DNA of 42,222 nucleotides from Gammaproteobacteria bacterium (GCA_018067045.1 JAGPVL010000013.1:1-42222), one strand, 5' to 3'. Shown: positions 8,846-18,345, counted from the first letter of the stretch. Translations and numbers: made by a program. The notes: a model not told the origin generated them from the letters alone.

Positions 8846-8909
8846 TGGACGTCTAGAGAGGGAATCGCAGTGTGGGGTCGGCTAAACCTTTGATTGAGGG
8901 AGTATTACC

Positions 8910-11282
8910 TTGGCGGAGTACGTAGTCGGGTTCGAAAACGTTGGAAAAAACGACGTGGAACGGGTGGGGGGCAAAAACGCCTCTCTAGGCGAAATGATCA
9001 GCAACTTGTCAGCTGCGGGCGTTTCTGTACCAGGCGGCTTTGCGACCACCGCAGAGGCCTTCCGTGACTTCCTTGAAACCAATGGTCTGACCCAAAAGAT
9101 CAATGATGCCTTGACGTCGCTCGACGTTGAAGACGTCGTTTCGCTCGCAAAAGTTGGCGCCGAAATTCGGCAGTGGGTGCTCGACGCGCCACTTCAGCCA
9201 GAGCTTGAAGCGGCTGTTCGTGCTGAATTTACGAAAATGGCCGACGGCAACGATCAAATGTCCGTTGCTGTGCGTTCTTCCGCAACAGCTGAAGATTTGC
9301 CTGATGCCTCATTTGCCGGTCAACAGGAAACATTCCTCAATATTCGTGGCGTGGACAACGTCATTCACGCAATGAAAGAAGTGTTTGCGTCTCTCTTTAA
9401 TGATCGCGCCATTAGTTACCGCGTTCACCAAGGCTTTGCGCACGAAGGCGTCGCACTGTCCGCCGGCATTCAGCGTATGGTTCGCTCAGAAACAGGCGCT
9501 GCAGGCGTCATGTTTACGCTTGATACTGAATCTGGTTTCCGCGACGTTTGTTTTATTACCGCGTCTTACGGTCTAGGCGAAATGGTTGTGCAGGGCGCCG
9601 TTAACCCTGATGAGTTTTATGTACACAAGAAAACGTTGCTGAATAAAAAGCCAGCCATTTTGCGTCGTACGCTTGGCAGCAAGCTACAGAAAATGGTTTA
9701 CGGTGAATCGGCTACCGCGGGACGCTCAGTTGAGACTATTGGCGTTGATCAAGCGGAGCGTTTACGTTTCTGCTTAAGCGATGCTCAAGTGGAAGAACTT
9801 TCCCGTCAGGCAATCACCATTGAAAAGCATTATGAGCAACCGATGGATATCGAGTGGGCTCTTGATGGTGATGACAACAAGCTGTATATCGTTCAGGCGC
9901 GCCCTGAAACGGTTAAAAGCCGTGCCGACATTTCTGTCATGGAGCGTTACTTGCTAAAGCAAACGGGCACAGTGCTCGTTGAAGGTCGTTCTATCGGTCA
10001 GCGCATCGGCGCAGGTAAAGTACGCATCGTCTCCCATATTAAAGAGATGGATCGTGTTCAGCCCGGTGACGTGCTGGTAACAGACATGACCGATCCTGAT
10101 TGGGAACCAGTCATGAAGCGCGCAGCGGCTATCGTGACGAATCGCGGTGGCAGAACCTGTCATGCTGCAATTATTGCTCGTGAACTTGGCGTGCCAGCCA
10201 TCGTTGGCTGTGGCGATGCTACCGATATTCTAAAGGATGGCCAGGAAGTCACTGTTTCTTGTGCCGAAGGCGACACCGGTAAGATTTATGAAGGCATGCT
10301 GGATTTTGATATTCAGCGTAACTCGATTCAGTCCATGCCAAAGCTTCCTTTCAAAATTATGATGAACGTCGGCAATCCAGACCGTGCATTTGATTTTGCA
10401 GGCCTGCCGAATCAAGGCGTCGGTCTAGCCCGCCTTGAGTTCATCATTAATCGTATGATTGGCGTGCACCCTAAAGCGCTGCTTAACTTCGACACGATTC
10501 CTCGCGACGTGCAGCAAGTTATTGAGAAGCGTATTGCCGGCTATGCCAGCCCAGTTGATTTCTACGTTGAGAAACTGGTTGAAGGCATCTCGACGCTGGC
10601 TGCGGCATTTCACCCAGAAAAAGTCATCGTTCGCCTCTCCGATTTTAAATCGAACGAGTACTTTAACTTGGTGGGCGGCAAGCTGTACGAGCCACACGAA
10701 GAAAATCCAATGCTCGGCTTCCGCGGCGCGTCTCGCTATATCAGCGAGAACTTCCGTGATTGCTTCGAGCTTGAATGCCGTGCGCTGAAAAAAGTGCGTG
10801 ACGAAATGGGCCTAACAAACGTCGAAATCATGGTTCCGTTTGTTCGCACGGTCGGCGAAGCGGAGCAAGTGATCGACCTGCTCGGCAAGAACGGCTTAAA
10901 ACGCGGCCAAAATGGCTTGCGCGTCATCATGATGTGCGAACTACCAACTAACGCGCTGCTGGCTGATGACTTCCTTCAGCACTTTGACGGCTTCTCCATC
11001 GGGTCAAATGATTTGACTCAGCTGACACTGGGCCTCGATCGTGACTCGGGAATCGTTGCGCATCTCTTTGATGAACGAGATCCAGCGGTGAAGAAGTTGC
11101 TGTCGATGGCGATTGAATCGTGCAACAAAGCGGGCAAATATATTGGCATTTGCGGTCAGGGCCCGAGCGACCATCCAGACTTAGCCAAGTGGTTAATGGA
11201 GCAGGGCATTAGCTCCGTTTCTCTTAATCCAGACTCTGTCTTGGATACGTGGTTCTACCTTGCCGAGAAGCACGGCAAGTAA
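8910..11282 (+). CDS. ppsA: Phosphoenolpyruvate synthase
   Basis: A full-length 790-residue PEP synthase, converting pyruvate, ATP and water to PEP, AMP and phosphate for gluconeogenesis. The N-terminal ATP-grasp-like nucleotide domain opens with [12 protein letters not shown] (about 19-30). The swivelling phosphohistidine domain has [14 protein letters not shown] with catalytic His418 and the PpsR-target Thr416. The C-terminal PEP/pyruvate barrel has [32 protein letters not shown] and the Cys-containing GICGQGPSD. The start is TTG 8910, set by GAGGGAG at 8896-8902 and by family length; no ATG fits. A strong intrinsic terminator follows 28 bases after the stop. It is divergent from its regulator ppsR. 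Confidence 0.97.
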   Translation: MAEYVVGFENVGKNDVERVGGKNASLGEMISNLSAAGVSVPGGFATTAEAFRDFLETNGLTQKINDALTSLDVEDVVSLAKVGAEIRQWVLDAPLQPELEAAVRAEFTKMADGNDQMSVAVRSSATAEDLPDASFAGQQETFLNIRGVDNVIHAMKEVFASLFNDRAISYRVHQGFAHEGVALSAGIQRMVRSETGAAGVMFTLDTESGFRDVCFITASYGLGEMVVQGAVNPDEFYVHKKTLLNKKPAILRRTLGSKLQKMVYGESATAGRSVETIGVDQAERLRFCLSDAQVEELSRQAITIEKHYEQPMDIEWALDGDDNKLYIVQARPETVKSRADISVMERYLLKQTGTVLVEGRSIGQRIGAGKVRIVSHIKEMDRVQPGDVLVTDMTDPDWEPVMKRAAAIVTNRGGRTCHAAIIARELGVPAIVGCGDATDILKDGQEVTVSCAEGDTGKIYEGMLDFDIQRNSIQSMPKLPFKIMMNVGNPDRAFDFAGLPNQGVGLARLEFIINRMIGVHPKALLNFDTIPRDVQQVIEKRIAGYASPVDFYVEKLVEGISTLAAAFHPEKVIVRLSDFKSNEYFNLVGGKLYEPHEENPMLGFRGASRYISENFRDCFELECRALKKVRDEMGLTNVEIMVPFVRTVGEAEQVIDLLGKNGLKRGQNGLRVIMMCELPTNALLADDFLQHFDGFSIGSNDLTQLTLGLDRDSGIVAHLFDERDPAVKKLLSMAIESCNKAGKYIGICGQGPSDHPDLAKWLMEQGISSVSLNPDSVLDTWFYLAEKHGK

Positions 11283-11310
11283 TAGACCAACCGTATCCGC
11301 AGGTAGTATA

Positions 11311-11344
11311 AAAAGGGGTCTCAAATGCGAGACTCCTTTTTTTT
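11311..11344 (+). terminator. Intrinsic terminator of ppsA
   Basis: Arms AAAAAGGGGTCTC (11311-11323) and GAGACTCCTTTTTTTT (from 11330) with a 6-base loop and one internal mismatch, ending in an eight-T run. It begins 28 bases after the ppsA stop. Confidence 0.85.
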
Positions 11345-11397
11345 GGGTTTTTTATGAGGTTGAGCCTTATGGCAACAGGCTTGGCATTTTATCTGAG

Positions 11398-11469
11398 GCT
11401 GATCGCTTGCAAGCAAGCTCCCACAAGTACCTCAAGCGACACCGACCTTGCCGGAATGATGTAGGCGAT
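11398..11469. repeat. REP-like palindromic element, copy a
   Basis: The core ATCGCTTGCAAGCAAGCTCC (11402-11421), continuing CCACA, resembles Pseudomonas REP sequences. The rest of the unit, through CTCAAGCGACACC to GTAGGCGATG, matches the copy at 11934 base for base over much of its length. It lies between ppsA and the Rieske gene. Confidence 0.65.
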
Positions 11470-11535
11470 GTCCGTGGCATCGCTTGGGCGGAACGTACTT
11501 GCATTACGAATCACATAGCCGAGTAATGTAAGGAC

Positions 11536-11553
11536 ACTAGCCTAACGGCTAGT
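11536..11553. repeat. Hairpin upstream of the Rieske gene
   Basis: ACTAGCC-TAAC-GGCTAGT, a perfect 7-bp stem with a 4-base loop, ends 16 bases before the GGAGG ribosome site. It could be an operator or leader hairpin. Confidence 0.4.
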
Positions 11554-11578
11554 CAGTACACTGAAGAGTGGAGGTTAC

Positions 11579-11881
11579 GTGGCATTTTATCGGCTCGTTC
11601 AAACGCATCAGCTATATGACGGGTTTCGTTGTGTAGTAAAGGCGGGGCGCGTAGAGCTACTGGTTCTTCACCACCAAGGGCAAACGCATATCGTTGACAA
11701 CCGCTGCCCACACCAAGGCTTTCCACTTGATCGAGGAGCGATAAAAGGCGAGCGGTTGTTTTGTCCTCGCCATGGTTTTGGTTTTCATTTAACAAGGGGG
11801 GATTGCTTCCAGGCTAGCAGTTGTACATTGCCGATATACGTTTCCGCTTACGATGGGCAATGGTTGGGGGTTGAACTGTAG
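11579..11881 (+). CDS. Small Rieske [2Fe-2S] ferredoxin-like protein
   Basis: A 100-residue protein that is essentially a lone Rieske domain. The cluster ligands are Cys43 and His45 in NRCPHQGFPLD and Cys62 and His65 in FCPRHGFGFHLTRG, matching the CxH...CxxH pattern. It has no signal peptide or membrane segment, so it should be cytoplasmic. The start is GTG 11579 with GGAGG at 11570-11574. No oxygenase, reductase or cytochrome gene adjoins it: ppsA lies upstream, and downstream are a repeat region and a convergent lytic transglycosylase. An electron-transfer role for a distant partner is likely, and it could resemble NirD-type or Rieske-ferredoxin components; the partner is unknown. Confidence 0.8.
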   Translation: MAFYRLVQTHQLYDGFRCVVKAGRVELLVLHHQGQTHIVDNRCPHQGFPLDRGAIKGERLFCPRHGFGFHLTRGDCFQASSCTLPIYVSAYDGQWLGVEL

Positions 11882-11933
11882 TGGAAAAGAGCCGCTGGGG
11901 TTCCTATTGAAGGGTTTGGTTTTAATCAGGCGC

Positions 11934-12130
11934 TGAATCGCTTGCAAGCAAGCTCCCACAAAAACATCAAGCGGCACTGCCTTGTAGAAACCGGCTTGCA
12001 GGCGATGGGTTTGGGTTTGGGTTTGGGTTTGGGTTTGGGTTTGGGTTTGGGTTTGGGTTTGGGTTTGGGTTTGGGACGGATCGCTCGCAGGGCAGGCGCA
12101 AAACATCAAACCGCACGGTTTTGCAGACGC
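11934..12130. repeat. REP-like elements (copies b and c) flanking a hexamer tract
   Basis: Copy b runs from about 11934 to 12006 and shares the core ATCGCTTGCAAGCAAGCTCC and the following CATCAAGCGGCACTG with copy a, ending in the inverted half GGCTTGCAGGCGAT. A degenerate copy c follows the GGGTTT tract at 12079-12130, with GATCGCTCGCAGGGCAGGCG and ACATCAAACCGCAC. The hexamer tract thus sits inside a REP-type composite. Not coding. Confidence 0.6.
12007..12075 (+). repeat. GGGTTT hexanucleotide tandem tract (telomere-like, 11.5 units)
   Basis: Sixty-nine uninterrupted bases of GGGTTT repeat give 12 G-triplets spaced by TTT on the plus strand, an ideal G-quadruplex-forming arrangement. It lies between the Rieske gene and the convergent transglycosylase gene. 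Open frames through it (GLGLGL and TQTQTQ) are artefacts of the repeat. Confidence 0.97.
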
Positions 12131-12133
12131 CCT

Positions 12134-12778
12134 CTAATTATTCGCAGCAAACTCATCTAACGCGGCAGTGCGGGGGCGTAGTTGGACTTTATAACGAGGC
12201 ATTAATTCCATCACTTTTTTGACGTAGCCTTGAGTTTCTTTAAATGGTGGGATGCCACCGTAACGGCGAACGTTTCCTTCACCTGCATTATACGCAGCCA
12301 GGACGTGCTCAATCTTGTCAAACTTGCCCATTAAATAGCTTAAGAAGCGGGCGCCGCCTTGAATGTTTTGACGCGCATCAAAAGGATCATATACGCGAAG
12401 ATAACTGGCTGTCTCGGGCATTAGCTGCATTAATCCCTGCGCGCCCACTCGAGAGACAGCAAAAGGATCGAACAAAGACTCGGCATGGATGACGGATTTG
12501 ATCAGTTCGGGGTTGACGGAATAGGAGCTCGCCGCATATTGAATTTCCGGATCAAATTGATCGCGTTTAGCATCCGTCAGCTTGCCAGTTTTGTATGTCC
12601 AACCTTTACGTACACTAAGCAATACATATTCGTTACTGACTTGGTCTGTGCCGCGGTCGGTGAATAACACACCACCAGCCTTATCGCGGTACTTATAGAC
12701 CGTTTCAGCTTGGGCAAGTGTAGAGCCGAATGTGACGCCGACAGCCAAAAGCACTGCCAGCAAAGGGCGAACAGACAT
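12134..12778 (-). CDS. Secreted lytic transglycosylase (DUF4124 + SLT domain)
   Basis: A 214-residue exported murein hydrolase. From ATG 12778 it has a clear signal peptide ending in TLAQA (about residue 24), a DUF4124-like segment VYKYRDKAGGVLFTD (27-41) and an SLT lysozyme-like domain. The catalytic Glu100 is in VIHAESLFDP, followed by GAQGLMQLMPETA and AAYNAGEGNVRRYGG. The frame is open 44 codons further upstream, but only the internal Met gives a proper signal sequence. It should cleave the MurNAc-GlcNAc bond of peptidoglycan in the periplasm with anhydro product formation, like MltC/Slt-type enzymes. It is divergent from the glutamate-synthase-like gene. Confidence 0.9.
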   Translation of the reverse strand: MSVRPLLAVLLAVGVTFGSTLAQAETVYKYRDKAGGVLFTDRGTDQVSNEYVLLSVRKGWTYKTGKLTDAKRDQFDPEIQYAASSYSVNPELIKSVIHAESLFDPFAVSRVGAQGLMQLMPETASYLRVYDPFDARQNIQGGARFLSYLMGKFDKIEHVLAAYNAGEGNVRRYGGIPPFKETQGYVKKVMELMPRYKVQLRPRTAALDEFAANN

Positions 12779-13101
12779 TTTTATTATTCCCAGTTTCGTT
12801 TTGGGCCCCGGCCCTGTATCGCTTATAACGACATCCAATGCAGTCATTTCACCAAGAAGCGAAATCGATAATAGCGAAGCTCGCCCATTGTTCATGTTGT
12901 TTCCAGACAAGATGCATTATCTGGGGGGCGAACGTACCATTGTGGCGGAGTTGGCTACATCTGTCACGAATCTCCGTCGCTCACCCAATTTGTTAAGGAT
13001 TGTGCAATCGATTGCGCTCTGGCGCAGTCACACCCCTCCCACTCGGCCGATATCCGCTTTATAGTCATAGCAACTAAGGCGCCACGGGAGGGAGTCGGAT
13101 A

Positions 13102-14664
13102 ATGCTGAGTACTCGAATGCATTCGTGGGTGGACATGATCGCCGATGTGGCCGTAATCGCTCTTGTAGCACTATTGCTGGTTGGCATTGTGGTGTCCTGT
13201 ATTTTCTGGCTACAGGATCGATTCTTCCAGAAAACCCATACGATTAGACGAAACTACCCGCTAATAGGCCGTTTTCGTTACTTCTTAGAGCATCTTGGCG
13301 AGTTCTTCCGGCAGTATTTTTTCGCGATGGACAGAGAGGAGTTGCCCTTTAACCGCGCACAGCGGTCATGGGTTTACCGTGCTGCGAAAGACCTTTCAAC
13401 CATGGTGCCGTTCGGCTCCACCAAGAATATGATGGCCCCAGGGCGGGTGATTTTCCTCAATGACCCGTACCCCACACTAGACGGCAGCGCAGTGGCAACC
13501 CAGCCAATGATGATTGGCCCCTATGCGCGCATGCCTTATGTAGCCAAGTCGATTCACAACATTTCAGCCATGAGCTATGGCGCCATGTCCCGACCCGCAA
13601 TTCAAGCGCTGTCTAAAGGCGCATCGATGGCCGACTGCTGGCTCAACACGGGCGAGGGCGGGTTATCTGAATACCATTTAGAGGGCGGCTGCGACCTCAT
13701 TTTCCAGATTGGCACTGCGCGTTACGGCGTTCGCGGCGACGACGGAGAATTAAGCGATGAGCGCCTAGCGGCGGTTGCCGCCCATGCACAGGTAAAGATG
13801 TTTGAGATTAAGCTCAGCCAAGGTGCGAAGCCGGGCAAGGGCGGCATTCTGCCCGCAGCAAAGGTATCTTCGGAAATTGCGGCAATCCGCGGCATTCCGA
13901 TCGGCAAAGCATCGATCAGCCCGAATCGACAGCCCGATGTCTGCAATGCGGGAGAGTTACTGGATCTTATTCATCGCGTCCGCGAAGTCACCGGCAAGCC
14001 CGTGGGCATTAAGCTAGTTGTAGGTACTTGGTATTGGCTAGAAGATTTGTTCCTCGCGATACATGAACGCGGCGTCGAGTCCGCGCCGGACTATATACAG
14101 GTTGATAGCGGTGACGGCGGGACCGGCGCCGCTCCAATGTCCCTGATGGATGACGTGGGGCTGCACCTAGCGGAATCGTTACCGCTACTGGTTGATTTAC
14201 TGGACGGCTACGGCTTGCGTGAACGGGTGCGCGTGGTCGCCTCGGGTAAGCTGCTGACGCCAAACATGGCGGCATGGGCAATTGCACTGGGCGCGGACTT
14301 TATCGTTTCTGCGCGTGGCTATATGTTCGCGCTAGGCTGTATTCAAGCTCTGCAATGCCACCAAAATACTTGCCCGACCGGCGTGACGACACATGATCCA
14401 AAATTACAGCGCGGGCTCGTCCCGTCAGACAAGGCTACGCGCGTGGCGAACTACAATCGGCATATCTGCAAAGAGCTCGAAGTCATTGCTCACGCCTGCG
14501 GCGTTGTGTCGCCGCGCTTACTGCGACGACACAACGCCCGTATGGTGATCGGCATTAATTCAGTAACGCTCAGTGAGCTGTGGCCTCCCATCGAGAAGGG
14601 GCTTTATCTTCGCCAGGGTAAGCGCTCTGAAGCTCCACCAATTGCTCGGATCCCTATGTATTAG
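13102..14664 (+). CDS. FMN-binding glutamate synthase family protein, membrane-anchored
   Basis: A 520-residue protein with the FMN/synthase domain of glutamate synthase (PF01645) but no glutaminase domain. An N-terminal membrane helix spans about residues 13-36. The barrel shows GEGGLSEYH, KPGKGGILP, DSGDGGTGAAP and the cluster motif with Cys413, Cys419 and Cys424 (GCIQALQCHQNTCPTGV), which binds [3Fe-4S] in GltB. Such proteins are widespread in Proteobacteria; their substrate is not settled and they are probably not the main GOGAT. A good ribosome site GGAGGGAG precedes ATG 13102. It stands alone, divergent from the transglycosylase. Confidence 0.9.
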   Translation: MLSTRMHSWVDMIADVAVIALVALLLVGIVVSCIFWLQDRFFQKTHTIRRNYPLIGRFRYFLEHLGEFFRQYFFAMDREELPFNRAQRSWVYRAAKDLSTMVPFGSTKNMMAPGRVIFLNDPYPTLDGSAVATQPMMIGPYARMPYVAKSIHNISAMSYGAMSRPAIQALSKGASMADCWLNTGEGGLSEYHLEGGCDLIFQIGTARYGVRGDDGELSDERLAAVAAHAQVKMFEIKLSQGAKPGKGGILPAAKVSSEIAAIRGIPIGKASISPNRQPDVCNAGELLDLIHRVREVTGKPVGIKLVVGTWYWLEDLFLAIHERGVESAPDYIQVDSGDGGTGAAPMSLMDDVGLHLAESLPLLVDLLDGYGLRERVRVVASGKLLTPNMAAWAIALGADFIVSARGYMFALGCIQALQCHQNTCPTGVTTHDPKLQRGLVPSDKATRVANYNRHICKELEVIAHACGVVSPRLLRRHNARMVIGINSVTLSELWPPIEKGLYLRQGKRSEAPPIARIPMY

Positions 14665-14891
14665 ATTATGGGTATGTAGGTAATCGCTAGATATCCGCTA
14701 TCAGGGCTTAGGGAAGGGGCGAAAGCTGCACCTACGCCAGCAACGACGACCTGATTAATTTTACCTATTGATGAAATTCCTATAACAGCCTGTTTATTTT
14801 CTCACGCCATGCGCAAACTACTCCAAATCGCTTCGTACCCGCCGAGGCATTATCAATACTCGGCGAGCGTACACCTCAAAAGGAACAAAGA

Positions 14892-16265
14892 ATGGATAAC
14901 AACTTCGATCTTGTCGTCATTGGTGCTGGATCGGGCGGCGTTCGTGCCGCCCGCATTGCTGCGACACTTGGCGCCCGAGTGGCAATTATTGAAGGCCGTT
15001 TCTTTGGCGGGACCTGCGTCAATGTAGGCTGCGTACCGAAAAAAATGTTTGCTTACGCCTCTGAGTTTACAGCCATGGCTGAGCTGGCTGAGAACTATGG
15101 CTTTACCGCGCAGGTTGGTGCTGTGAACTGGCCCCAGCTTCGTGGCAATAAAGACAAAGAAATCAGCCGACTTAACGGTATCTATGAACAGTTACTCGAT
15201 GGCGCAGGAGTGTCCATATTTCGTGGCTACGGCCAGGTCACCGCGAACAACACCGTGACCGTCAATGACCAATCGTTAGTCGCAAAGCATATTATCGTCG
15301 CCACCGGCGGCCAGCCATTTATGCCCGACATCCCAGGCGCGGAGCATGCGCTGCTGTCAGATGATTTGTTTGTTTTGCCGGTGCTCCCGAAGACAGCTGT
15401 CGTCGTAGGCGGCGGCTACATTGCCTGTGAATTTGCATCGATTCTTAATGGCCTTGGTGTTCAAGTTGAACAAGTCTACCGCGGTGAATTGTTTCTACGG
15501 GGATTTGATGACGACATACGCCAACATGTCGCCACATCTATGGCGGCTGACGGCGTTGCCCTGCGGTTTAATACCGACGTAACCGCTATCGAGAAGGACG
15601 GTAGTGGCAAAACCATTCGTTTAAGCGATAACAGCGCGATTCGGGTTGATGAAGTCTTCTACGCGACAGGCAGAGTGCCTAAGGTCAGCAATTTGTTTTC
15701 CGGCGTCGATGTCGCAACGAAAGCAAATGGCGCGATCATGGTTAATGACCAATTTGAAACCAATGTACCGGGAGTTTATGCCATCGGCGATGTGATTGAT
15801 CGTGTGCAGCTCACCCCCGTAGCGCTTGCGGAAGGTATGTGGCTGGCCAATCATCTGTTCGGTGACGCTTCGGCGCAAACCTCTGCTCAAAGCGTTGATT
15901 ACGCGAACATTCCGACCGCTGTTTTTTCACATCCTAATATCGCCACCATTGGCCTTTCCCAAACAGAAGCGCTAGACAAGCATTCCGTCATTCGTGTTTA
16001 TCGCAGCACCTTCCGGCCACTGCGCTATACGCTGGGTGACATTCAGCAACGCACCATGATGAAACTCATCGTCGACGACGCGTCTGATCGAGTGGTTGGC
16101 CTGCATATGGCCGGAGAGGAAGCCGCGGAAATCGTCCAAGGTTTTGCCGTTGCTGTGCGTATGGGGGCAACGAAAGCCGACTTTGATCGCACCATCGGCA
16201 TACATCCAACCTCAGCGGAAGAATTTGTGACGTTGCGACAAGGCGAAACGATTCGGAAAGAATAA
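14892..16265 (+). CDS. gor: Glutathione-disulfide reductase
   Basis: A 457-residue flavoprotein reducing glutathione disulfide with NADPH. The FAD fingerprint GAGSGGVRAAR is at residues 11-21 and the redox-active pair is Cys42 and Cys47 in GGTCVNVGCVPKK. The second Rossmann motif VVGGGYIACEFA is followed by an Arg-rich loop (YRGELFLRGF), as in NADPH-using members. The C-terminal HPTSAEEFVTLR holds the active-site His of the dimer partner. Length and motifs match the plant/animal-type Gor, not lipoamide dehydrogenase. AGGA at 14881-14884 supports the ATG. It is probably monocistronic; I see no clear OxyR site in the 227 bases upstream. Confidence 0.95.
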   Translation: MDNNFDLVVIGAGSGGVRAARIAATLGARVAIIEGRFFGGTCVNVGCVPKKMFAYASEFTAMAELAENYGFTAQVGAVNWPQLRGNKDKEISRLNGIYEQLLDGAGVSIFRGYGQVTANNTVTVNDQSLVAKHIIVATGGQPFMPDIPGAEHALLSDDLFVLPVLPKTAVVVGGGYIACEFASILNGLGVQVEQVYRGELFLRGFDDDIRQHVATSMAADGVALRFNTDVTAIEKDGSGKTIRLSDNSAIRVDEVFYATGRVPKVSNLFSGVDVATKANGAIMVNDQFETNVPGVYAIGDVIDRVQLTPVALAEGMWLANHLFGDASAQTSAQSVDYANIPTAVFSHPNIATIGLSQTEALDKHSVIRVYRSTFRPLRYTLGDIQQRTMMKLIVDDASDRVVGLHMAGEEAAEIVQGFAVAVRMGATKADFDRTIGIHPTSAEEFVTLRQGETIRKE

Positions 16266-16361
16266 ACGATTCGCCGAGAATAACCGCGCAGAGCTGGCCC
16301 GGCGTAGCCTAGGCTGTGTATGATTAGGCGCATTTAGTCGTTTTCATACAGGGAGTCAGCA

Positions 16362-17144
16362 ATGCGTCGGGTGGTATTCAACCAGAAAGGTGGGGTAGGG
16401 AAGTCCAGCATTACCGTCAATCTCGCAGCGATTAGCGCGTCGCAAGGTAAAAGAACACTGGTTGTGGATCTCGACCCTCAATGCAATGCCAGTCAATATC
16501 TACTCGGTATGGATGCCTTCGCCGGCAGCGAAGGCCCGAAACCGAACATCGGTACATTTTTTGGACAGACACTCTCTTTTCGCGTCAAAGAAAAAAATGC
16601 TAACGAATACGTTCATCCCACCCAGTTTGAAAATCTATTTGTAATCCCCTCTAATCCTGAGCTTGGTGAAATTGAGCATATGCTCGAATCCAAGCACAAG
16701 ATTTATAAGTTCCGCAGCCTGCTTTTAAAGCTCGAAAAAGAGTACGACGTTATTTATGTCGACACACCGCCGGCGTACAACTTTTATACACTGTCCGCCC
16801 TGATTGGCTGCACTCGCGTTCTTATTCCTTTTGATTGTGACGCCTTCTCTCGAAAAGCGCTTTATACCTTGCTCGATAATATTCAAGAAGCGCGAGATGA
16901 TCACAACGACGAGTTGCAAGTGGAAGGCATTATCGTTAATCAATTCCAGCCTCGTGCCAACTTGCCGCGCCAGCTCGTCGAGGAATTGACGAAGGAAGGG
17001 CTGCCCATGCTCAACAACCATATATCCAGCAGCGTCATCATGCGTGAGTCTCATGACCGAGCAATGCCTCTAGTGTATCTATCGCCCAAACATAAGATGA
17101 CAGAGGAATTCACTGCTTTACATCGCGAGCTGGCGAGTAGATGA
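16362..17144 (+). CDS. ParA/Soj-family ATPase
   Basis: A 260-residue MinD/ParA-type ATPase with the deviant Walker A KGGVGKSS at residues 9-16, the switch LDPQCNAS near 38-45 and the Walker B VIYVDTPPAYNF near 131-142. No ParB gene or parS-like array is nearby, so this is an orphan ParA, which often positions protein complexes rather than replicons. Its stop overlaps the DUF1232 gene start as ATGA, so the two are translationally coupled, and the DUF805 gene follows. The cargo is unknown; association with the membrane proteins encoded downstream is possible but inferred from order only. Confidence 0.88.
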   Translation: MRRVVFNQKGGVGKSSITVNLAAISASQGKRTLVVDLDPQCNASQYLLGMDAFAGSEGPKPNIGTFFGQTLSFRVKEKNANEYVHPTQFENLFVIPSNPELGEIEHMLESKHKIYKFRSLLLKLEKEYDVIYVDTPPAYNFYTLSALIGCTRVLIPFDCDAFSRKALYTLLDNIQEARDDHNDELQVEGIIVNQFQPRANLPRQLVEELTKEGLPMLNNHISSSVIMRESHDRAMPLVYLSPKHKMTEEFTALHRELASR

Positions 17145-17584
17145 GCCAGAATCCGTGGCTTGATAACGCGGCGAAAAACGCTAAGGCCATTGTTAATCGG
17201 CCTGAGGTGGCGGCACGCATCTCGACCCGAGCGGCAAAACTAGCAAGCCACTACCGTGGCAGGCTAGGGGATTCATTTAGCGATGTACAAACGATGGCGC
17301 GCCTTGTCGCTGCTTGGGCGACCGGACGTTATCGTGCCATTCCTATACGTTCCATCATTGCACTGCTTGGCGCACTCATTTATTTCCTAGTCCCTCTCGA
17401 CGCTGTGCCAGACTTTATCGTGGCGCTTGGTCTACTTGACGATATTGCTGTCATCGCCAAAGTCGTCAGCCTGTTTCGTACAGATATTCAAGCATTCAAG
17501 CGCTGGGAAGATGCTTCGCCTGTGGCGGCCGAGCAAGACCGCGAAACAGAAGAAAAAACGGAAGGGGAAGACGATGCAGAATAG
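17141..17584 (+). CDS. DUF1232 (YkvA-family) small membrane protein
   Basis: A 147-residue protein with the DUF1232 signature: a hydrophobic segment IIALLGALIYFLVPLDAVPDFI (about 68-88), then GLLDDIAVIAKVV. The C-terminus is very acidic (about the last 20 residues). It overlaps the ParA stop by 4 bases and the DUF805 start by 11, so three genes are tightly coupled. Members are membrane-associated with no established biochemical role. The family assignment is reliable; the function is unknown. Confidence 0.85.
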   Translation: MSQNPWLDNAAKNAKAIVNRPEVAARISTRAAKLASHYRGRLGDSFSDVQTMARLVAAWATGRYRAIPIRSIIALLGALIYFLVPLDAVPDFIVALGLLDDIAVIAKVVSLFRTDIQAFKRWEDASPVAAEQDRETEEKTEGEDDAE

Positions 17585-18251
17585 TGACCATGAAGAAAAC
17601 TATCGAGCTCCACGGGCGGGCTATCAGGGCAAGGGCCATATTATTTATGAGGATGTCCAAGCGTTTAGTTTCTCTCAACGACTCAACCGGCTTCGTTTTG
17701 CCTGCTATGGCCTTACCGCGGGCTTGATCCTTTTCTTACTGGCGGCTCTTTTCTTTATTCTATCAGCCGCAATGTTCTCTGGTCCTTCAGCGGTATTTGC
17801 ATCATCACTGTCTGTTATAGTGTTTGCCGTTTTGTGGTTACTTTATTCCGTCTCTCTTGCAGTGCGTCGACTCCATGATATGGGCCGTAGTGGCTGGCTC
17901 GTTTTCTTGATGCTATCTCCTTTGCTTACCATTCCAATATTGCTGGTTAACCCCAACGCCCCGAACCTGCTATTTATCGTTACGATAATTTCGCCACTAT
18001 TCTCTCTTTATCTTTTGGTGGGAGAAGGCGATAGAGGGATGAACCGCTTTGGCACGCCTAACTCGGCCAATTCGGTCTTGGTGGTGATTTTCGGCGGATT
18101 ATTTTGGTTTCTTAGTGTAACAAGCTTTCTGATCCAGCTGACGTACGTTACCTTGCAATATACCAGTCCAGAAGTGCTTGAAAAATATATCGGCAAGATG
18201 CCTGAGTCTGATATAAAGCAACTGGAGCGCTTACTGAAACAGTTTCAATAG
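17574..18251 (+). CDS. DUF805-family inner-membrane protein
   Basis: A 225-residue protein with four to five hydrophobic segments and the DUF805 hallmark VRRLHDMGRSGWL in the middle, followed by a late GDRGMNRFGTPN. The frame is open upstream of ATG 17574, but that Met follows a purine-rich GGAAGGGG ribosome site and gives the usual short soluble N-terminus (about 45 residues here). It starts inside the DUF1232 gene and is third in the ParA operon. DUF805 proteins are inner-membrane proteins without a known activity. The C-terminal 30 residues are predicted soluble and charged. Confidence 0.87.
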   Translation: MQNSDHEENYRAPRAGYQGKGHIIYEDVQAFSFSQRLNRLRFACYGLTAGLILFLLAALFFILSAAMFSGPSAVFASSLSVIVFAVLWLLYSVSLAVRRLHDMGRSGWLVFLMLSPLLTIPILLVNPNAPNLLFIVTIISPLFSLYLLVGEGDRGMNRFGTPNSANSVLVVIFGGLFWFLSVTSFLIQLTYVTLQYTSPEVLEKYIGKMPESDIKQLERLLKQFQ

Positions 18252-18345
18252 GCATTTCACCACCTAATGCAAACCTGCATGCGGTGCGCGAGATGACCAG
18301 CGACAACAACAATTACAAAGCGACTTCACAAGGAAGATGAATCAC

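Noticed and set aside
11789-12160. Open frames giving TQTQTQ on minus and GLGLGL on plus
   Set aside because: They exist only because the hexamer tract never contains a stop; they overlap the Rieske gene and REP copies.
13102-14664. Calling this the large subunit of glutamate synthase (gltB)
   Set aside because: It is 520 residues with a membrane anchor and lacks the glutaminase and C-terminal domains of true GltB.
16362-17144. Plasmid-type partition locus
   Set aside because: No parB, parS-like repeats or replication gene nearby; the setting is chromosomal.
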